The notes below the pieces were generated by a model. It saw only the letters and a program-made list of their open reading frames with translations, was not told the origin of the DNA and made no database searches. DNA of 64,000 nucleotides, taken from NCBI GenBank assembly GCA_001939145.1, contig LSRX01000577.1, positions 102,312-166,311 of the forward strand. The letters are read 5' to 3'. Both the position numbers and the translations under genes were made by a program. Position 1 is the stretch's first letter. Each line of letters opens with the position of its first letter. This document shows positions 1 through 12,676 of the stretch, piece by piece. The DNA is from Symbiodinium microadriaticum. Taxonomy: Eukaryota > Sar > Dinophyceae > Suessiales > Symbiodiniaceae.

Positions 1-325
1 AGTATATTATAGTATATTATAGTATATTATAGTATATTATTATAGTATATTATAGTACATTATAGTATACTATAGTACACTATATTACATTGTATTATAT
101 TGTACTGTATTATACTATACTATACTATACTATACTATACTATACTATGCTTTATACTATATTATACTATGCTATGCTATGTTATACTACATTATATTAT
201 ACTATATTATATTATACACTATTCTATTAAATTATATTATATTATATTATATTATATTATATTATATTATATTATACTATATTATGTTATATTATGTTAT
301 GTTATATTATGTTATACTATATTTT
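1..325. repeat. AT-rich simple repeat
   Basis: Degenerate tandem array built from TATAC, TATTA and TATAT units. It is nearly pure A/T with sparse C and G and changes register several times. Open frames across it encode only Tyr/Ile/Leu-rich polypeptides and are not genes. The flanking DNA is GC-rich, so the composition changes sharply near 325. Confidence 0.95.
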
Positions 326-330
326 AATAT

Positions 331-3300
331 CTGTGTGTACATGCATGCGTCTGTGCATGTGTTTGTGATTGTGCAGGATTTTCTGCATCTACTTGTTCAG
401 GTGGCTGGCTGTGTTCTTGGGCTGTTTTTTTACTTTTTGGAATCCGAAGGTGTCAACTGCATTGCCAATGGCAGTGGCCGCCGCCCGGATGCAATGGTCT
501 TCCTGGCTCGAAGATGAGCCGATAAAATGACAGAGGCGAGCGACTATTTCCTGCAGAGGCTATGTGTTTGTCAGCACGCCTAGCTGGTACCTGCCCCTCT
601 CTGCGCGCATCGGCGGCCTTGGGCGATTGCACGAGATTCGGGAGCGATCCCTCGCGCTCTGTGCGCTTCTCAGTGCTCTGGGAGACTCGGGTCTCGAGAC
701 GTCTCGAGGCATCTCGAGGCTGTTTGGATCACTGCAGGTGGTCGGCCCGTTACCAGCGTCCAGGCTGTTTGGCCGAGCCCTTGCGAGCCGCAGGAGTGGC
801 ATGGCATGATTCTTCTGTCTGTCTGTTTGGGCCTTGGGGTCGCTTTTTGCTTTCAATGCTTGGAGGAGGTTTTGGAGGCTGTGGACGCCGTTTGGGGCGG
901 CCGCCAGCCTGGAGTGCGGGCGGCGCTCGGTCTCTGTGGTGGGGTCGAGGCGCGTTCGGCGCTGCAGAGTCTGTTTTGCGGGACCTGTCTGTTCAAGCCG
1001 TTTTCACTTCCTTCCCTCCCTTTCTCCCTCTTCCCTCCTTGACTTGTGCCGCAATGAGAGCCATTAACGCTGCTCTCATTGTACTTCCAACTGTCAGGCT
1101 ATGGGCGAGTGGGTGCTGCGCATGACCATGGGGTGCGAAGGGCTGCTGATCCGTGCGCTGGAGGCACGTCCCATCCAGAGCGGAAGAAGCCGAGTCACGA
1201 AGCCGAAGCTGCGTTGAAGGTCCTCAAGACCTTCGCACCGACATGTGAGGCGGCGTACGAAGACTCTCGGAAGCAAAGGGCAACACTGTCATACGAGGTC
1301 ACCAGGCCATTCTAAGCATCTCCAGGAGCTTGCAGAAGAGGGGAAGTTCCAAAGCGTGGAGGTGCCCGCCTTTCCCACTTCCGGATTTCATGGAATAGGA
1401 AGACACTGGGCAAAGACTCGAGCTGAGGTTTCGAAACTGAAGTCACGAAACTTCTGTGAGCTTCTACGCTCGTTTTGTTCCTACGACACTCTGCTTTGGA
1501 GGTGCCGGCTTCCCCGGTGCTGGCGCGGTGCATGGCGGAGCTGGCCGCGGAGCTGGTCGCCCACCGCGCGCGGAGGCGGCGGCGACTACAGGCCGCACCC
1601 CTGGCAAGAGCCTGAAAAAAGCAAAAAGAAAAGACAAAAGCAATCAGACAAAAGAGAGAGACGGAGCCTCTGTCTGATGGTTTAGGCACCTTCACAGGTC
1701 GTCAGTTGTATGTATCCTTGATCATGAGCATCCATGTACTGTTGAACGCATCCACGCACCAGGGATGTTCTCCTGCTCCTTCAAGCTTCCGCCAGACTCA
1801 GCACACAACAGGCAGTCTTCGAGCTTTCGCTCGTCCAGCGACGTAGACTCCACACTAAGGGTGTATGTATGAGAGAAGTTCAGAGGGGTGAAAGGGTTGA
1901 GAAGAGAGGGTTTGAAGAAGGGTTTCTAGAAGGGCCTTAAGCAAGTGTATAAGCGGGCCTGTACATGTGGCGAGAGGGTCGGCAGAGGGCTGATGAGGGT
2001 TGTCATTTCCACACCAATGTGTCGTGAGGTTGCATGGCATGATGTGAGGTCTTCAAGCTGTTGGCCCTTAGATCTGCCCGAGGTTGCTTCTTTCTCTGAG
2101 TTTAAGTGAATATCTTTCCGTGCACGAGACAGCGTTCACATCAACATCATCGCATCATGCCTTCCAAACAACCTTACATCCTTATCATCACATCATGCCA
2201 TCCAAACCACCCCCATGGAAAAAAAAGAACCTGCACCACACTTTCGGGACATAGACCAATCTCCTCTGCTACGTGAGGCCACCAGCGATTTGGAAGTCGT
2301 GAAAGTGCCAGCCGGCGGCAGTTGTCTCCAGACGGAGAGGGCTAGATGAAAACTGGGAGAAAGATTCGTTTCGGTGTGCGCGTTGAAAGGGGTTGGGATG
2401 CTTCTTCTCCTGCAACATCCTGTTACGCCTTCCTTATGCCTACAAAGGGAAATATAGACCTTGGGGTTTTTGTTTCAAGATGTTTGTTCTTGTAGCCGCC
2501 TTGTCTGTCCGTTGTAAGACATGTGTCTTGGGCTCCAAGGCGATCGGCTGCAGAGATGGCATTCAAGAGGCTCGCTTGAGTTCCTCGAAGTCCTTATGCT
2601 CCCAACACCCCTTACTTACACTGTCATTTTAACATCGACCACTATATGTGACACTCCGGACAGGGGAGCATCGCAGACCTGTCTAAAGAGGAGCCGCTTG
2701 GGTTGCGTTTGAGTCTTTTGGTTTTTTGCGTCTTTCGCGGCGAAGTTTGCAGCGCCCGGTGGCGCCCAGGCCAGACAACGGCCATGCAGGAGCCGGCGCC
2801 AATGGAGTCGAAAGAGCATGGGACCAGGTTCGGTTCAGAAGCCGAAAGATGCTGACACGTCGCTAAAGCTGTCGAACTCTTAGGGAGACGCTTTTCTTGG
2901 CCTTGATGCCACGGAGGCGTGGGGAGAAACCGAACATTCTGGCTCAGCTGCAACGAGGCCTTCGAAACACGGGTCTTGAGCCTCTCCTGGTCTCCGTGCA
3001 GTCGGCTGTGAAGCTTTGATTGCAGGTGACATCAACAGCGACAGAGCGACGGAAGATGAGCATTCCCAGCACCTTCGTAGATCAGCCTCCAGTCAGGAAG
3101 CAGATCGCGTCTATCGACAATGTCTGTCAGTCCTTTGAGCTCGGATTGTCTACGCGACAGCATTAAACACTGCACGGTTGCTTAGATTTTCCTTACCGTG
3201 GCTCGAAACGCTGATTGGCAGTCCTTGAATGTCCGTGATGCTTGTGACGATGTGGTGTGCCATGCCATGCTGGCTGCAATAATGTGTGAAGTAGCAATAA

Positions 3301-4200
3301 AACGCAATTGCTGCATGGCTTCGCTGGGTATAGTGCTCGTCCTCGCTGCGCTTTTACACTCACTGCGAGACATTCGAGACGTGTTTCTTGTCGGTGACGA
3401 CATTGCAGAGTCCAAGCAAGCCTGCATCAAGTGTTAGTCCTGCGGTCGTGCATGTGCCTGGCAATAATAAACGGAGTGCAGGTTGTTCCAGGGAGCATTT
3501 TCCGTCAACGATTTTGCATCCATGCAACAACAAGGGTGGTAAAGCAGATACGCTCACGAGACCCAGACTCTTTGGAGCAATCCCGTCCAACTTTGTGTCT
3601 CTATGTGTCACCTCAAACCGCTCGAAGGTGCTTTTGCGCAGAATTCTTACGATCGCCCTCCGAGCCCCAGCCAAGGTTCTGGTTGGACCCAGCGGTGTGA
3701 GGCCGACACCTGTGTGCTCTCCCGGTTTTTACCCCGTTTTTACAGTGATGCACTTGGCAGGCTGCCTGTGGGTGTTCCTGGGCGCATGGGTGGCCGCATC
3801 CCAATTCACGCAGCTTGTTCGCACAAGAGTAGGTTAGAATTGGTGCGAAGGATCCAAATGCAGAAGCTTTCTTGTGCACTTCCTTGCCAATCCGAGGATT
3901 CTCCAAAATTGAGGCCAGACATTGCCGCCCCCATTGTGGAGGACCGGGTCTGTGCCACGCAAGTGCTGCAAGTCGACCAGAGTGACCAGCACAGTTGCAC
4001 AAGGGGTGCCTTCGTTCCACAGTCGGCAAGTAGATGGCGATTGAGTTGGGACAAGAACAAGAGGAAGCCTAGGGCCTAGGGTCTGCGGGCATTTGGGCCA
4101 GCCTGGAGACATCTTGAACGACGGTCCATGGCAGATGCAAGGATGTGAACCTGGACGAGGTGGTGGCTTGGCTGCATCAAGTTGGCTTGCATTGATGCGG
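331..4200. other. No supported gene
   Basis: I saw no recognisable protein family, RNA gene or mobile element here. The open frames are short, overlap on both strands and have no family-like motifs. Intron-rich dinoflagellate genes can hide in such DNA, so this is absence of evidence rather than proof of intergenic sequence. Confidence 0.5.
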
Positions 4201-4207
4201 TGCATGC

Positions 4208-4545
4208 CGAGACTGAAGCTCATGGTAATTGCGGGCAGTGGTGTTGGCGGCGTGGTTGTGCTGCTAGTGGTGGTGATGTCGGCCATGATTGTGGTTGCTG
4301 CTGGTGAAGATGACGATGGTGGTGTTCGTGATGGCCAAGAGAATGATTGTGATGATGATGATGATGATTATGATGATTGTTCATGATGATTCTGCTGATG
4401 TGAAGCATGCTGAGGATTTGGCAGAGAAAATTGGGGTGGTTAGCATGGAACAAGGGGCAGCCGTAGTGGTGATGGCAATGACCTATATAACGATGATAAT
4501 GACGGTTGATGATGGCAGTGGCCAGGAGGTGACGAGAGAGAAGAT
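4208..4545. repeat. GAT/GTG-rich low-complexity tract
   Basis: A run of GATGATGATG-type units with its centre at 4348-4387, inside a wider purine-biased GTGGTGATG tract. The + strand reads as Asp/Val/Met-rich and the minus strand as His-rich polypeptide, both explained by trinucleotide repetition. No gene is called. Confidence 0.8.
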
Positions 4546-4559
4546 TGAGACAATGGAGG

Positions 4560-7500
4560 CAAAGAGAAAGGACCACGCGCAAGCCACTCTGGCAAGGCAC
4601 CCTTGACAGCAGCGACGGCATCGTCAACGAAGCTTCAGAGGACGAGAACTGCGCCGCAGCTCAGGCATCACCCAAAATGAAATCATCGTAGCCCGGAAGC
4701 TGGGGCACGATTGTCTCGTCACTCCAGGCATCCGAAGAGCTTTGCAGAGCAGCTTGCTGAGATGGCAGCCCTCAGCAAGCGCTCGCATCAGGAGCTGTGT
4801 TCCACCATACTCGCCACATCTCAGAATTGTTTCTGGCTCACGAGGACTTGAAGCGGAGAAGAGCCAGGTCTGCACCTGCACAAGTCGACATGCAGGATTT
4901 CGATGCCGGCAACGTGCGACTTGGCTCGTTTCATTGTGTTGAAAACGGTCGTTCTGAAAGCGACGTGTGCGTCCGAGGATAAAGAACACGGCCGTGGCGC
5001 TTGCCTTGCAGGATGAGCTATCCAAAGTACTCTCCATGGAATGCTCGGAGGGCACAGCGGCTGCAACACAGACTCGGCTTTTCCTTTGCTCAGCACTGCA
5101 GCTTTGTGAAGCGACGTTCACATTGTGGCTTGGCAGGTCCGCTGAACCTCTTTTGGCGGCTTCTCAGCTGAGTCCGGTGAGAGTGAATGGAGTGCGTATG
5201 CCGAACGCTCCGCCGTGTAGAGGCAGGGACGAGATGAAGGAGAGTCTGCAGAGCTCATTCGACTGCGTGCCCTGGAGACAACTTCAGACGCTGATGACTA
5301 GGGCCTATATAAAGGGGCTTATATGGGGCTTGAGTAGGTGTCCTCCTACCGAGTCGGTTCAGTAGAGCCACAGATGCAAAACGGCAGTCCGATGCTTCAC
5401 TCGATCCTGTCTCGGTACCTTCCAGATGGACGGGCTGGTAGCGGTTTTTTCTCTCCTTTCGCTTTTTCGAGGCTTCAATGTCGGAGCGCTTCTGTTGTTC
5501 GCTGCGCAGCGCTCAGCGCTGCCTCCTGGACTGGAGCTGCCGCTCAAGTATTTCGCCTCGCACCCAGCATCGCGCGCTGCACTGCCGTCGAAGAATCGGC
5601 GCGGCTTCCCTTCCTGTCTGAGGCGGCCACCGAGACCATTGGTGGCGTGACAGCAGAGCAGAGCGCAGTCTCGAGGGGTTGGTTTTTCGGAGCCTTCGCC
5701 TTCGCCTCGAATGAGGCATCAAAGAGGAGACGAAGCCTCCGGGTCCAGAGCCTCCCGGCACCGGCGCCGTCCTCAGCACCGAGGAATGCGAAGGAAGGGA
5801 CGACTCTCTCTTGTTTTCGGTAGGCGGGGAGACTTCCGACTTGGAGAAAAGCGGAGGAGGCTCCGAGTCGGCTTTGTGACTCATGGAAGGCAGATCTAGC
5901 AGGCTCCCCACCGCCCCAGGACAGCTCAACACCACAACCTTGGCAGATGGGGCCTCGCGGCTTCAAGGAGAGCTTGTAGGAAGACTTTGGAAGCTTCAGC
6001 CCTCCAGGCTTTTGCTATGGGCTTCTCTGTCATTTTCCACAGCATGCCCAGCTCGCACTTCGCCCGCCCACTCCTCAGCGTTTGGAGTTGCGTAGTCGCG
6101 GCAGCCAGCGCTGTCAGCCCAGGCACATCTCCTCTGGGTGCCGGTGCTTTCCACGTAGGGCTGCCACATGCCATGCTGGAAGCACTTAGTGCCGTGGTCC
6201 CAGTGCATCCAGTCTGCAAGCGCGAGCTCGAGCGAAGTGCGGAGTGCAAGGACGTGCTTACTCAGCGTTGTGTGGGGCCTCTGGGCGAGAACTTCACGGT
6301 CTGGACAAACGGATCCCTGATCGTCTTGCTGTCTGCTCCTCGGGCGGCCTTTCGGCTTCTCCTGTCCGCGAGAGATTGCGACGTCCTGAGGTCCGCATAC
6401 CTCCTTCAGGAAGAGCATGTCGCTTCGCGGCACTGGACAAGGCTCGGTTGAGAGAGATCTTGTGAGCTTGCATGCTTCAAGTATTCATACAGCCCTACAT
6501 CTGGCTTCCCAGGCTGTCGGGATGGTTGCAGCAGCAGCACTCTCTCTTCTTCTCGTCCAGCTGCTGCCTGCGTGTCCTGCTGGCCTTCGAACTCCTGATG
6601 CACTACTACGTGGCACGCCTGCAAGAATCCCCGCGCAATCTACACACAAGATGCATCTTCTGCTGCCATCTTCTAACGGGCTCAGGCGAAGCGACCTGAC
6701 GACAAGCCTCCAGCCTACTGCACTGCATTCGTCTTGAGTGCTCTGAGCATAGTCTGGGCAAAGCTTGGCTTTGCATCTCCGAGGCTCGTCCGCTTGAAAG
6801 AGGTCCTTCCGTTCCTGTCGAGAGTCATGTCGAAGGTGAAGGAGCGAAGCGTTTGAGCCCGCTTCCTGCGCACAAGTGGTGCTTTCTGTGCAGCCCCCCG
6901 CACCAGGACTTGCCGGCAAAGCTGGACATGTGCGCCGACTACTGCCAAAGGCAGGATGGGTGTAGGCAGACTTAGACGGTCAACGATTGATGCTGATGTT
7001 TTGATCGTGATTCCAGGCCTCTACTCCATGCTCCAAAGATCGCGTCCGGGCTGTCAGACAGCATGCTTCATGAGGTGCAAAATACTGTAAGCCTGCACCG
7101 CTGCTTGCCAGAGGCCTTGAAATGTCATGCAAAATCAGGACAACAATATCCAACTACTCATGCTCACGTGCTCCTCTTATGTCTTGAGGTCAGAGATGCC
7201 CGGGTCGCCGAAGTTTGAACCCCACTTCGCCGAATGGGGAAAGGACGAGTGTGGGGTTCAGCTTCTCTGGGCCGAACTAAGAGCGGGCTGCTGCATGCGG
7301 CTGCATGCGGCTGCATGCTTCAACACGTCTCGCTTGAGATGCATGGAGGAATTCGTGGCTGGCGGCTTGGCAGTAGAAGCTCGGCTGGACATGGCCATTC
7401 GCACTTGTGTGAGCCTCTGTTTGTGACATCTCAGGAAATGGGCGTCCCGTTGATGGACTTCGCGAAGTGGGTCGGAAACCTGAAGCCGGGGCGCATCGTG

Positions 7501-8250
7501 TACTCCTCTCCCAATGCCTGCCCGCATTGGGATCTGCTGCTTCGACTCAACTGGTCCACTCCTAAGCCTCTAAGCGCTGCTTAAAGAGTGCCCTGCCTGC
7601 GGTCGCTGTGCTTCCTGTCGGCAATAAGGAGTGTGGTCATCTTGTCCTTCGTTGTCTCAAAGCACGACGAGGCGGGACGTGCTGCCACTGGTGCTGCTTC
7701 CCTGACTCGTGCTCTCGTCCTGGCCAGATCAGCCCTGAGCAGCTCTTTCGCAGATATCGCCGTTCCGTGGGCGAAAAGTCTTGGTGGGGCAAGCGTGTGC
7801 GGACGCCACTTGCTTGCAAGTCGGGCCGTGTGTCCCGCATGATTTGTGACTTGCAGTAGAGTCAGTAGACACATGAAGCATTCAGGATCTCCTACATCTT
7901 GATCGGAGACCGTGCGGGCCACATACGGATGCTTCGACCCTCCTTTAGGGCCCGAGAGGGGGCTTACCCTCTTCGTGTTCTTTCAGGCCTCGGCTTCGAA
8001 CTTGAGAACCTCTTCGCCTCCACCTCGCAGAAGTGCGTTGAGATTCCTGGGGGCTGCGCTGTGCCCGGAGGAACGGGTGATCCAGGCGGCTTCCGCTTAT
8101 ATACAAACAGAGGAGTCTCTGGAGTAGTTAAAGAGATCTCCACCCGCGCCCTCGGCCGCCTGGCCTGCAGGCGCTCCGGCGGGGACACGGCGCAAGGCCA
8201 GACACAAGTCTCTTTAGAGCACGGTCGCATGGGGCCGTGTAAGTGACAGC
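4560..8250. other. Unassigned stretch with weakly coding-like segments
   Basis: No known family was recognised. Two + strand segments look more protein-like than average: about 6730-6970, which contains a C-x2-C then C-x3-C arrangement (KWCFLC ... MCADYC), and about 7608-7859, which is Cys-rich. They could be exons of an intron-rich gene, but I could not join them. A 10-bp direct repeat (CTGCATGCGG, three copies) lies at 7291-7318. Confidence 0.3.
7291..7318. repeat. 10-bp tandem repeat, 2.8 copies
   Basis: The unit CTGCATGCGG occurs twice in full and a third time as CTGCATGC. The core GCATGC is palindromic. No function is evident. Confidence 0.85.
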
Positions 8251-8339
8251 AGCGGAGAGAGAGCATCGCTCCGAGGTCGATTCTCTGCTCGACGCGTGGA
8301 GCTCAGAGAACTGGCGCGAAGATACGAGCGAGCAAGTTC

Positions 8340-9277
8340 TTGTCATGGCCTGTCCAGGATGCCGTGGATGATGAGATGGAGGACGAAGAGGCCAAGCTTC
8401 CGAAGCCTCGGAAGCCCAGCTTGTTTTTTGTTGTGGAGCCCCAGCAGGAAGAGGAAGAGATGCCAGAAGTCGATCACACTGTGACCGCGAATCCAGATCT
8501 CCTTTGCATTGAGGACCTGGGGAACATGTGTACTTGCTACACGTGGGTAGGACGAGACGCGGTCTTGAATTCACAGTTTTCAGCTAGGAAACGGAGAAGT
8601 GCGACTTCATGGTGCGACCCGACACCGAGATACTGCTATGCAAGGCAGGAGTAGTTGGAGCGACCTGTGATTGAAAAGCTGTTCAGCGACATGTGCACAG
8701 GCTCCCGATTGTAGGTGACTTAGAAAATTGAGCTGGCCTGAATTGATTCCTGGAGCTGTGGCTTGCACTAAGGTTTGGAGCGGCTTTTGGGGCCCATGGC
8801 TGGGGCAGTCTTGGGCCATCGAGCCAGCTTTGACCGGGAGCTGATCGGCAGATTTTCGTTCCTCTAGGACTGCAGGGCCTATCCACCCTCCTATGTGCCA
8901 AGGATCTCCCAAGAGGTCAGCGGCGACTTGCAGCGCGAGGTCGCGCGACGGCGCGCGGAGTTGAACCGGGCGCGCTGGTCGCAGGCCAGTCTGGACGGGG
9001 GGGTCATCCGGCCGTTTCGCTTAAACCTCGGTTATGGCCTGGGCAGGACAAGGGCAAGCTTGCGGTCCGGCAGCCGCTGCCGACAGCCAGCGACAAGCAA
9101 CTGACTTTCAACGCAGAGGCTGCTTGCGTTCGAGATCTGCATCAGATGATGCAGACACTGAGAACTCAACTGCAGGCTCTGCGGAGCATTCTGGACCACA
9201 TCGGCGCCCACACGAGCAAAATGCCGCTCGGCCGAGCTACCGGCGAGAGCTCGGCTCGACAGCTTCTGAACCCCTGA
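8340..9277 (+). CDS. Coding-like exons, acidic and coiled-coil segments, function unknown
   Basis: I do not recognise this gene. Two + strand segments look like exons. The first, about 8340-8550, reads as an acidic stretch (DAVDDEMEDEEAKLPKPRK, later EPQQEEEEMPE). The second, about 9029-9277, reads as a likely amphipathic helix or coiled coil (VRDLHQMMQTLRTQLQALRS) and ends at a TGA at 9275-9277 after a Ser/Arg/Leu-rich tail. The segments lie in different frames, so at least one intron is needed between them. No start codon can be fixed. They share the strand of the membrane-protein gene downstream, but whether they belong to one transcript is not shown. Confidence 0.3.
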
Positions 9278-10362
9278 ATGGTCGCAGGCTCCACATGGCC
9301 GAGGAGATCGGGTCGGACTCTGAGGACTGCAAGAAGATGTCTGCAGTTTCTGCTGCCACGCTGTCGCTCAAGTCGCAGGACAACTCCGCACTAGGTTCAT
9401 GCGTCTCCTCGGTCGTGCCGCTGCCAGCGACGGGAACTCAGAGCATGAAGAGAATCACTGGATTCAGAGCTGAGGTTCAAGTTTTGTTTCCGAAGCGGCG
9501 AATTTGCCATTGCGTTTGGCTTGAGGCTCGGACCCATAAAGGTGTCCCAATCTCAGATCCTCACGAATCAGAGCTCCCACGATGCAAATGGAGCTTCGAG
9601 ACATGTCATGACCACCGAGGCCAGATAGCGGTGACAGAGACAAAGGCGCACTGCGAACGCACAGCCGCCGCGATTCGCTTCTGAGAGTTGTCCCGGCAGG
9701 CGAGGCCGATGATACCAGCGAGGCGGCGTGCATGCACTGGCAGTAGATCGGAGGCAGAGGATGTTGCCTGGTTGCCTCTTGCTTCAGTCCCGCTCCTCCT
9801 CGAGCTTGTCATCGCAAACGGCAAGTTCCCTGTCACAGCAGTCGCCAGCGCCTCTGATCTCTGATTTCAAGTTGTTGCTGGCGGTTCCGCCCCATTGAGC
9901 GCCCAGGCAATCGCTTTTGCTCAACCCTGCGCTGGCTCTGGGTCCGCCGCCGAGTATCTGGCACTCCGGGTCCTCCAACTGTGGCCATTGCCGCACCAAG
10001 ACGGCATACCTCGGTATCTCGACACACGCTATGTTCATGTCTAAGAAGGAAAGGAAGGACATCAGCAGAGCTGCCTCTCTAAACGAGACTGGCACTTGAG
10101 CCCAGAAGCTGCTTCAGACCTCGGAGGTCAGCGGAGGAGGAGTTCAGTTGCTGAGGAGCAGGAGGCGAACCTGCAAGAGAGTGGCCCACAGCCCATGGAT
10201 GCCCATGGTTGCCCTGAAGGAAGTTGATATCGAAGAGAACCCGCCTGCACGCCGACGAGCCAGTGCTACCCCCAGGGCCGAGCGTTTTGACATGCCTCTT
10301 CGACCACGGCGCTGTCACTAGGCTTACACTGGGCAGAGCTGCGGCAATCGGCGAAGATCATG

Positions 10363-10990
10363 TGGCGCTGGCTTGTGGAAGTCTTGCCTCTGTTGCCTGT
10401 TCAGCGCAATGCCAGGCTCATGGCCAGTCGAATCCGAAAAGTGAGCCGGATTGCCGCAGCATTCGCCGTGCCCAAGACAGTGCCCGAGGAGGTGCGAGCA
10501 TCAGAGAAAGGTTTGACAGCCTGTATATTTCTTTATGTTTGAAGGTCATCCCAGACGTGGACCTTGAGACGGATGCACGAGCTGGTGAGGCAGACAGTTC
10601 GTGTGCGTGAGAAATTGGAGAGCAGCCGTTGAGCTGCGGCCATTCGTATAACGAGGCCACAGAGCCATCTCGCGCAATGCTTGTAGTGGTGCCAGGAGCA
10701 AGGAAGCGCTGGCATTGCATCATTCCCCGTCGAGGATGCTGCAGAGGCCACCGCTTCTGATTTTGCTGTCTTCAGATTGATAGCAGCCCTTGAGAATCCT
10801 GTCGTGAAAGGTGGCCACTGCGGTTCATTTCTCGGAAGACACGCAAGAACCCCAACGCACGGAGAAGCGCTGGGCGCTGAGCTGTGCCGAGAAGCGCCGA
10901 GTCAGAGCTGAGCAGCTGTTTCTTGAGGCCAACAGTGGCGTCCGCCCACACCGCATCCGATTCAATCGGCAGAGGCACGATGACCCCACA
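10363..10990 (+). CDS. Coding-like exons, basic helical segments, function unknown
   Basis: Three short + strand frames look like exons but match no family I know. About 10363-10510 reads WRWLVEVLPLLPVQRNAR and continues with a basic, alanine-rich helix. About 10554-10635 has a charged helix (MHELVRQTVRVREKLESS). About 10811-10993 is Arg/Glu-rich (EKRRVRAEQLFLEAN). They are in different frames and would need splicing. They could be the 5' part of the membrane-protein gene that starts about 240 bp further on, but nothing proves this. Confidence 0.25.
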
Positions 10991-11233
10991 TAGCTCAGGG
11001 CACTCGAGGGTCTTTAGTTACCGGTGCCATTTTTCTCGTATCTCTCGCTGTATCCATTCCAGTTCTGAAATTGCAAGGCACCAAAACTACCAAAACTCAT
11101 TCAGCACTCAGAGGCTGTGCATCTGCAGCATTGTTTCAGTGATTCCTAGTCCCAGTGGACATGCTGTAGGCAGGGCTACACGACCTGGAAATTTGGGCAC
11201 GAGGTGTCAGGCAAGGAGAAAGTGGCGGCTTCC

Positions 11234-12676
11234 ATGGTGCTCTCAGCTTGGTCGACGTTTTCAACATGGTGGGCGGATACTACCGACAGGGTTGTGCTAT
11301 CTAGCCCGTTTATGCGCCGCAAGCAGCTTCGCTGGATGCTCTCGATCTTGAACATTTGGATTCTTTTCGACTTTAGCTTGGGGGTCCATTGGCACCTCGG
11401 GAGAACAGTCCTCCTCACTGCTTGGGCCTTGCAGTTCTGTATCGCACTCGTAAGCCTATTGGGAGTTCTAGCCCCGGAGTGCTTTCAACGCTATGTAGTC
11501 GCTGTGGAGATCGGGACGGCTGCCTGCTTCTCCGTCATGTTCGTTCATCTGTGCCTTTCGTCGCTAGTCAACTTCTACACTGGCATCAGTTGGCAGCAAT
11601 ACACAGTGGCAATGATGGTGCTCAAGATGCATCCTGCCGCCATAGTAACAACCTCTCTAGGATATTTATATATTTGGGCACGGCCCAAAACCATCAAGCT
11701 GGAGTTCTATGGTCCGTTGGATAGCTGCGTGAGGCGGCTGCTGCTTTTCGATATTTTCCAGATGCTCATCAGTGCTTGGTACTGCGTCGACTTCACCAAC
11801 AACGTCATTGCCGTGAGAGACGGAACTATGTTTGATAACGAGCTCGTTGATGTAACCGGCGACGCGAACGGACTTCTGTCTTCCAGCCGCAGTTTCCCCT
11901 GTTGGAGACGAGCCTTCCATTGGTATCGGAGATCGGTTCATGCAGCTTTCACCAGCTCGTCCATATGGCAGAGGCATCCCTTTTTCCCATGGGTCTGTGC
12001 AGCCACCATCCTGGGTAACCACTTGGTAATTCTGGAGCTGGTTTTTGAATCAGTTGATCCAAGTGCACAGTGGAGAATTGGGCCTGATCCGAAGATGTGC
12101 ACGAAGGGGCAGCTGATTCACTATTATTCGCTGTTGCTCCTGGGCACTTTGCTGCTAAGCTTCGTCTTGACGCTCATCTTCAGAGGACTGAGCCGCCATG
12201 TGCTTTCACGGGACCTGCATCTGGCCGCCTTAATTATGATGCCTTGCTTTATGAATATTGTTCTACTGAACTTTCCTCGATCCTACGCATGTCCTTATAG
12301 TCAGATGGAGTTGGACCGGTTGGCTACACCCACCCTCCACCTCGCCATGCTCCAGGCCATCTTCGTAATGACTCTGTCGAAAATACACTCCGTCGTTGCC
12401 ATCGGAACATCCTTTGTGCTTGCAACTGTGACTGCCTCGTACGCAGGCGCAGTGGTTCGAGGATATTCAGGAGATTCGGTGTTTTTATTTGTCATAGTAG
12501 GATTCCAGATCCTTGTGCACATTGCAGACCACTGGGACTCGGTATCCGCTGTGTGGGCATCATTGGAGCGAACGCAGGCGAATGCAGCTGGCGTGTTGCG
12601 CTGCCGAGAGTGGCAGCGAGATACTTCTGTAGATGTAGAGCTCAGGAGCTTTCGTGACCCTCTTGCCGAAGCTTAG
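11234..12676 (+). CDS. Multi-pass membrane protein, unknown function
   Basis: This is an uninterrupted frame of 480 codons from the ATG at 11234 to the TAG at 12674-12676. An in-frame GTG lies 30 bp upstream, but the ATG is the first credible eukaryotic start. About ten hydrophobic segments are visible, near residues 34-50, 60-79, 88-112, 124-148, 168-186, 250-272, 297-316, 328-346, 368-408 (long enough for two) and 415-432. A polar loop of about 60 residues at 190-250 separates the two halves, and the C-terminal 45 residues are hydrophilic and charged. I see no transporter signature, cyclase or kinase domain, so function is open. It has no introns, unlike the MCM-like and acetyltransferase genes nearby, which would fit retroposition or loss of introns. 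The 5' end could still be preceded by spliced exons, because the sequence just upstream contains AG-G acceptor-like sites. Confidence 0.65.
   Translation: MVLSAWSTFSTWWADTTDRVVLSSPFMRRKQLRWMLSILNIWILFDFSLGVHWHLGRTVLLTAWALQFCIALVSLLGVLAPECFQRYVVAVEIGTAACFSVMFVHLCLSSLVNFYTGISWQQYTVAMMVLKMHPAAIVTTSLGYLYIWARPKTIKLEFYGPLDSCVRRLLLFDIFQMLISAWYCVDFTNNVIAVRDGTMFDNELVDVTGDANGLLSSSRSFPCWRRAFHWYRRSVHAAFTSSSIWQRHPFFPWVCAATILGNHLVILELVFESVDPSAQWRIGPDPKMCTKGQLIHYYSLLLLGTLLLSFVLTLIFRGLSRHVLSRDLHLAALIMMPCFMNIVLLNFPRSYACPYSQMELDRLATPTLHLAMLQAIFVMTLSKIHSVVAIGTSFVLATVTASYAGAVVRGYSGDSVFLFVIVGFQILVHIADHWDSVSAVWASLERTQANAAGVLRCREWQRDTSVDVELRSFRDPLAEA

Noticed and set aside
100-517. Tyr/Ile/Leu-rich frames in the first 500 bases
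   Set aside because: They are translations of the AT simple repeat.
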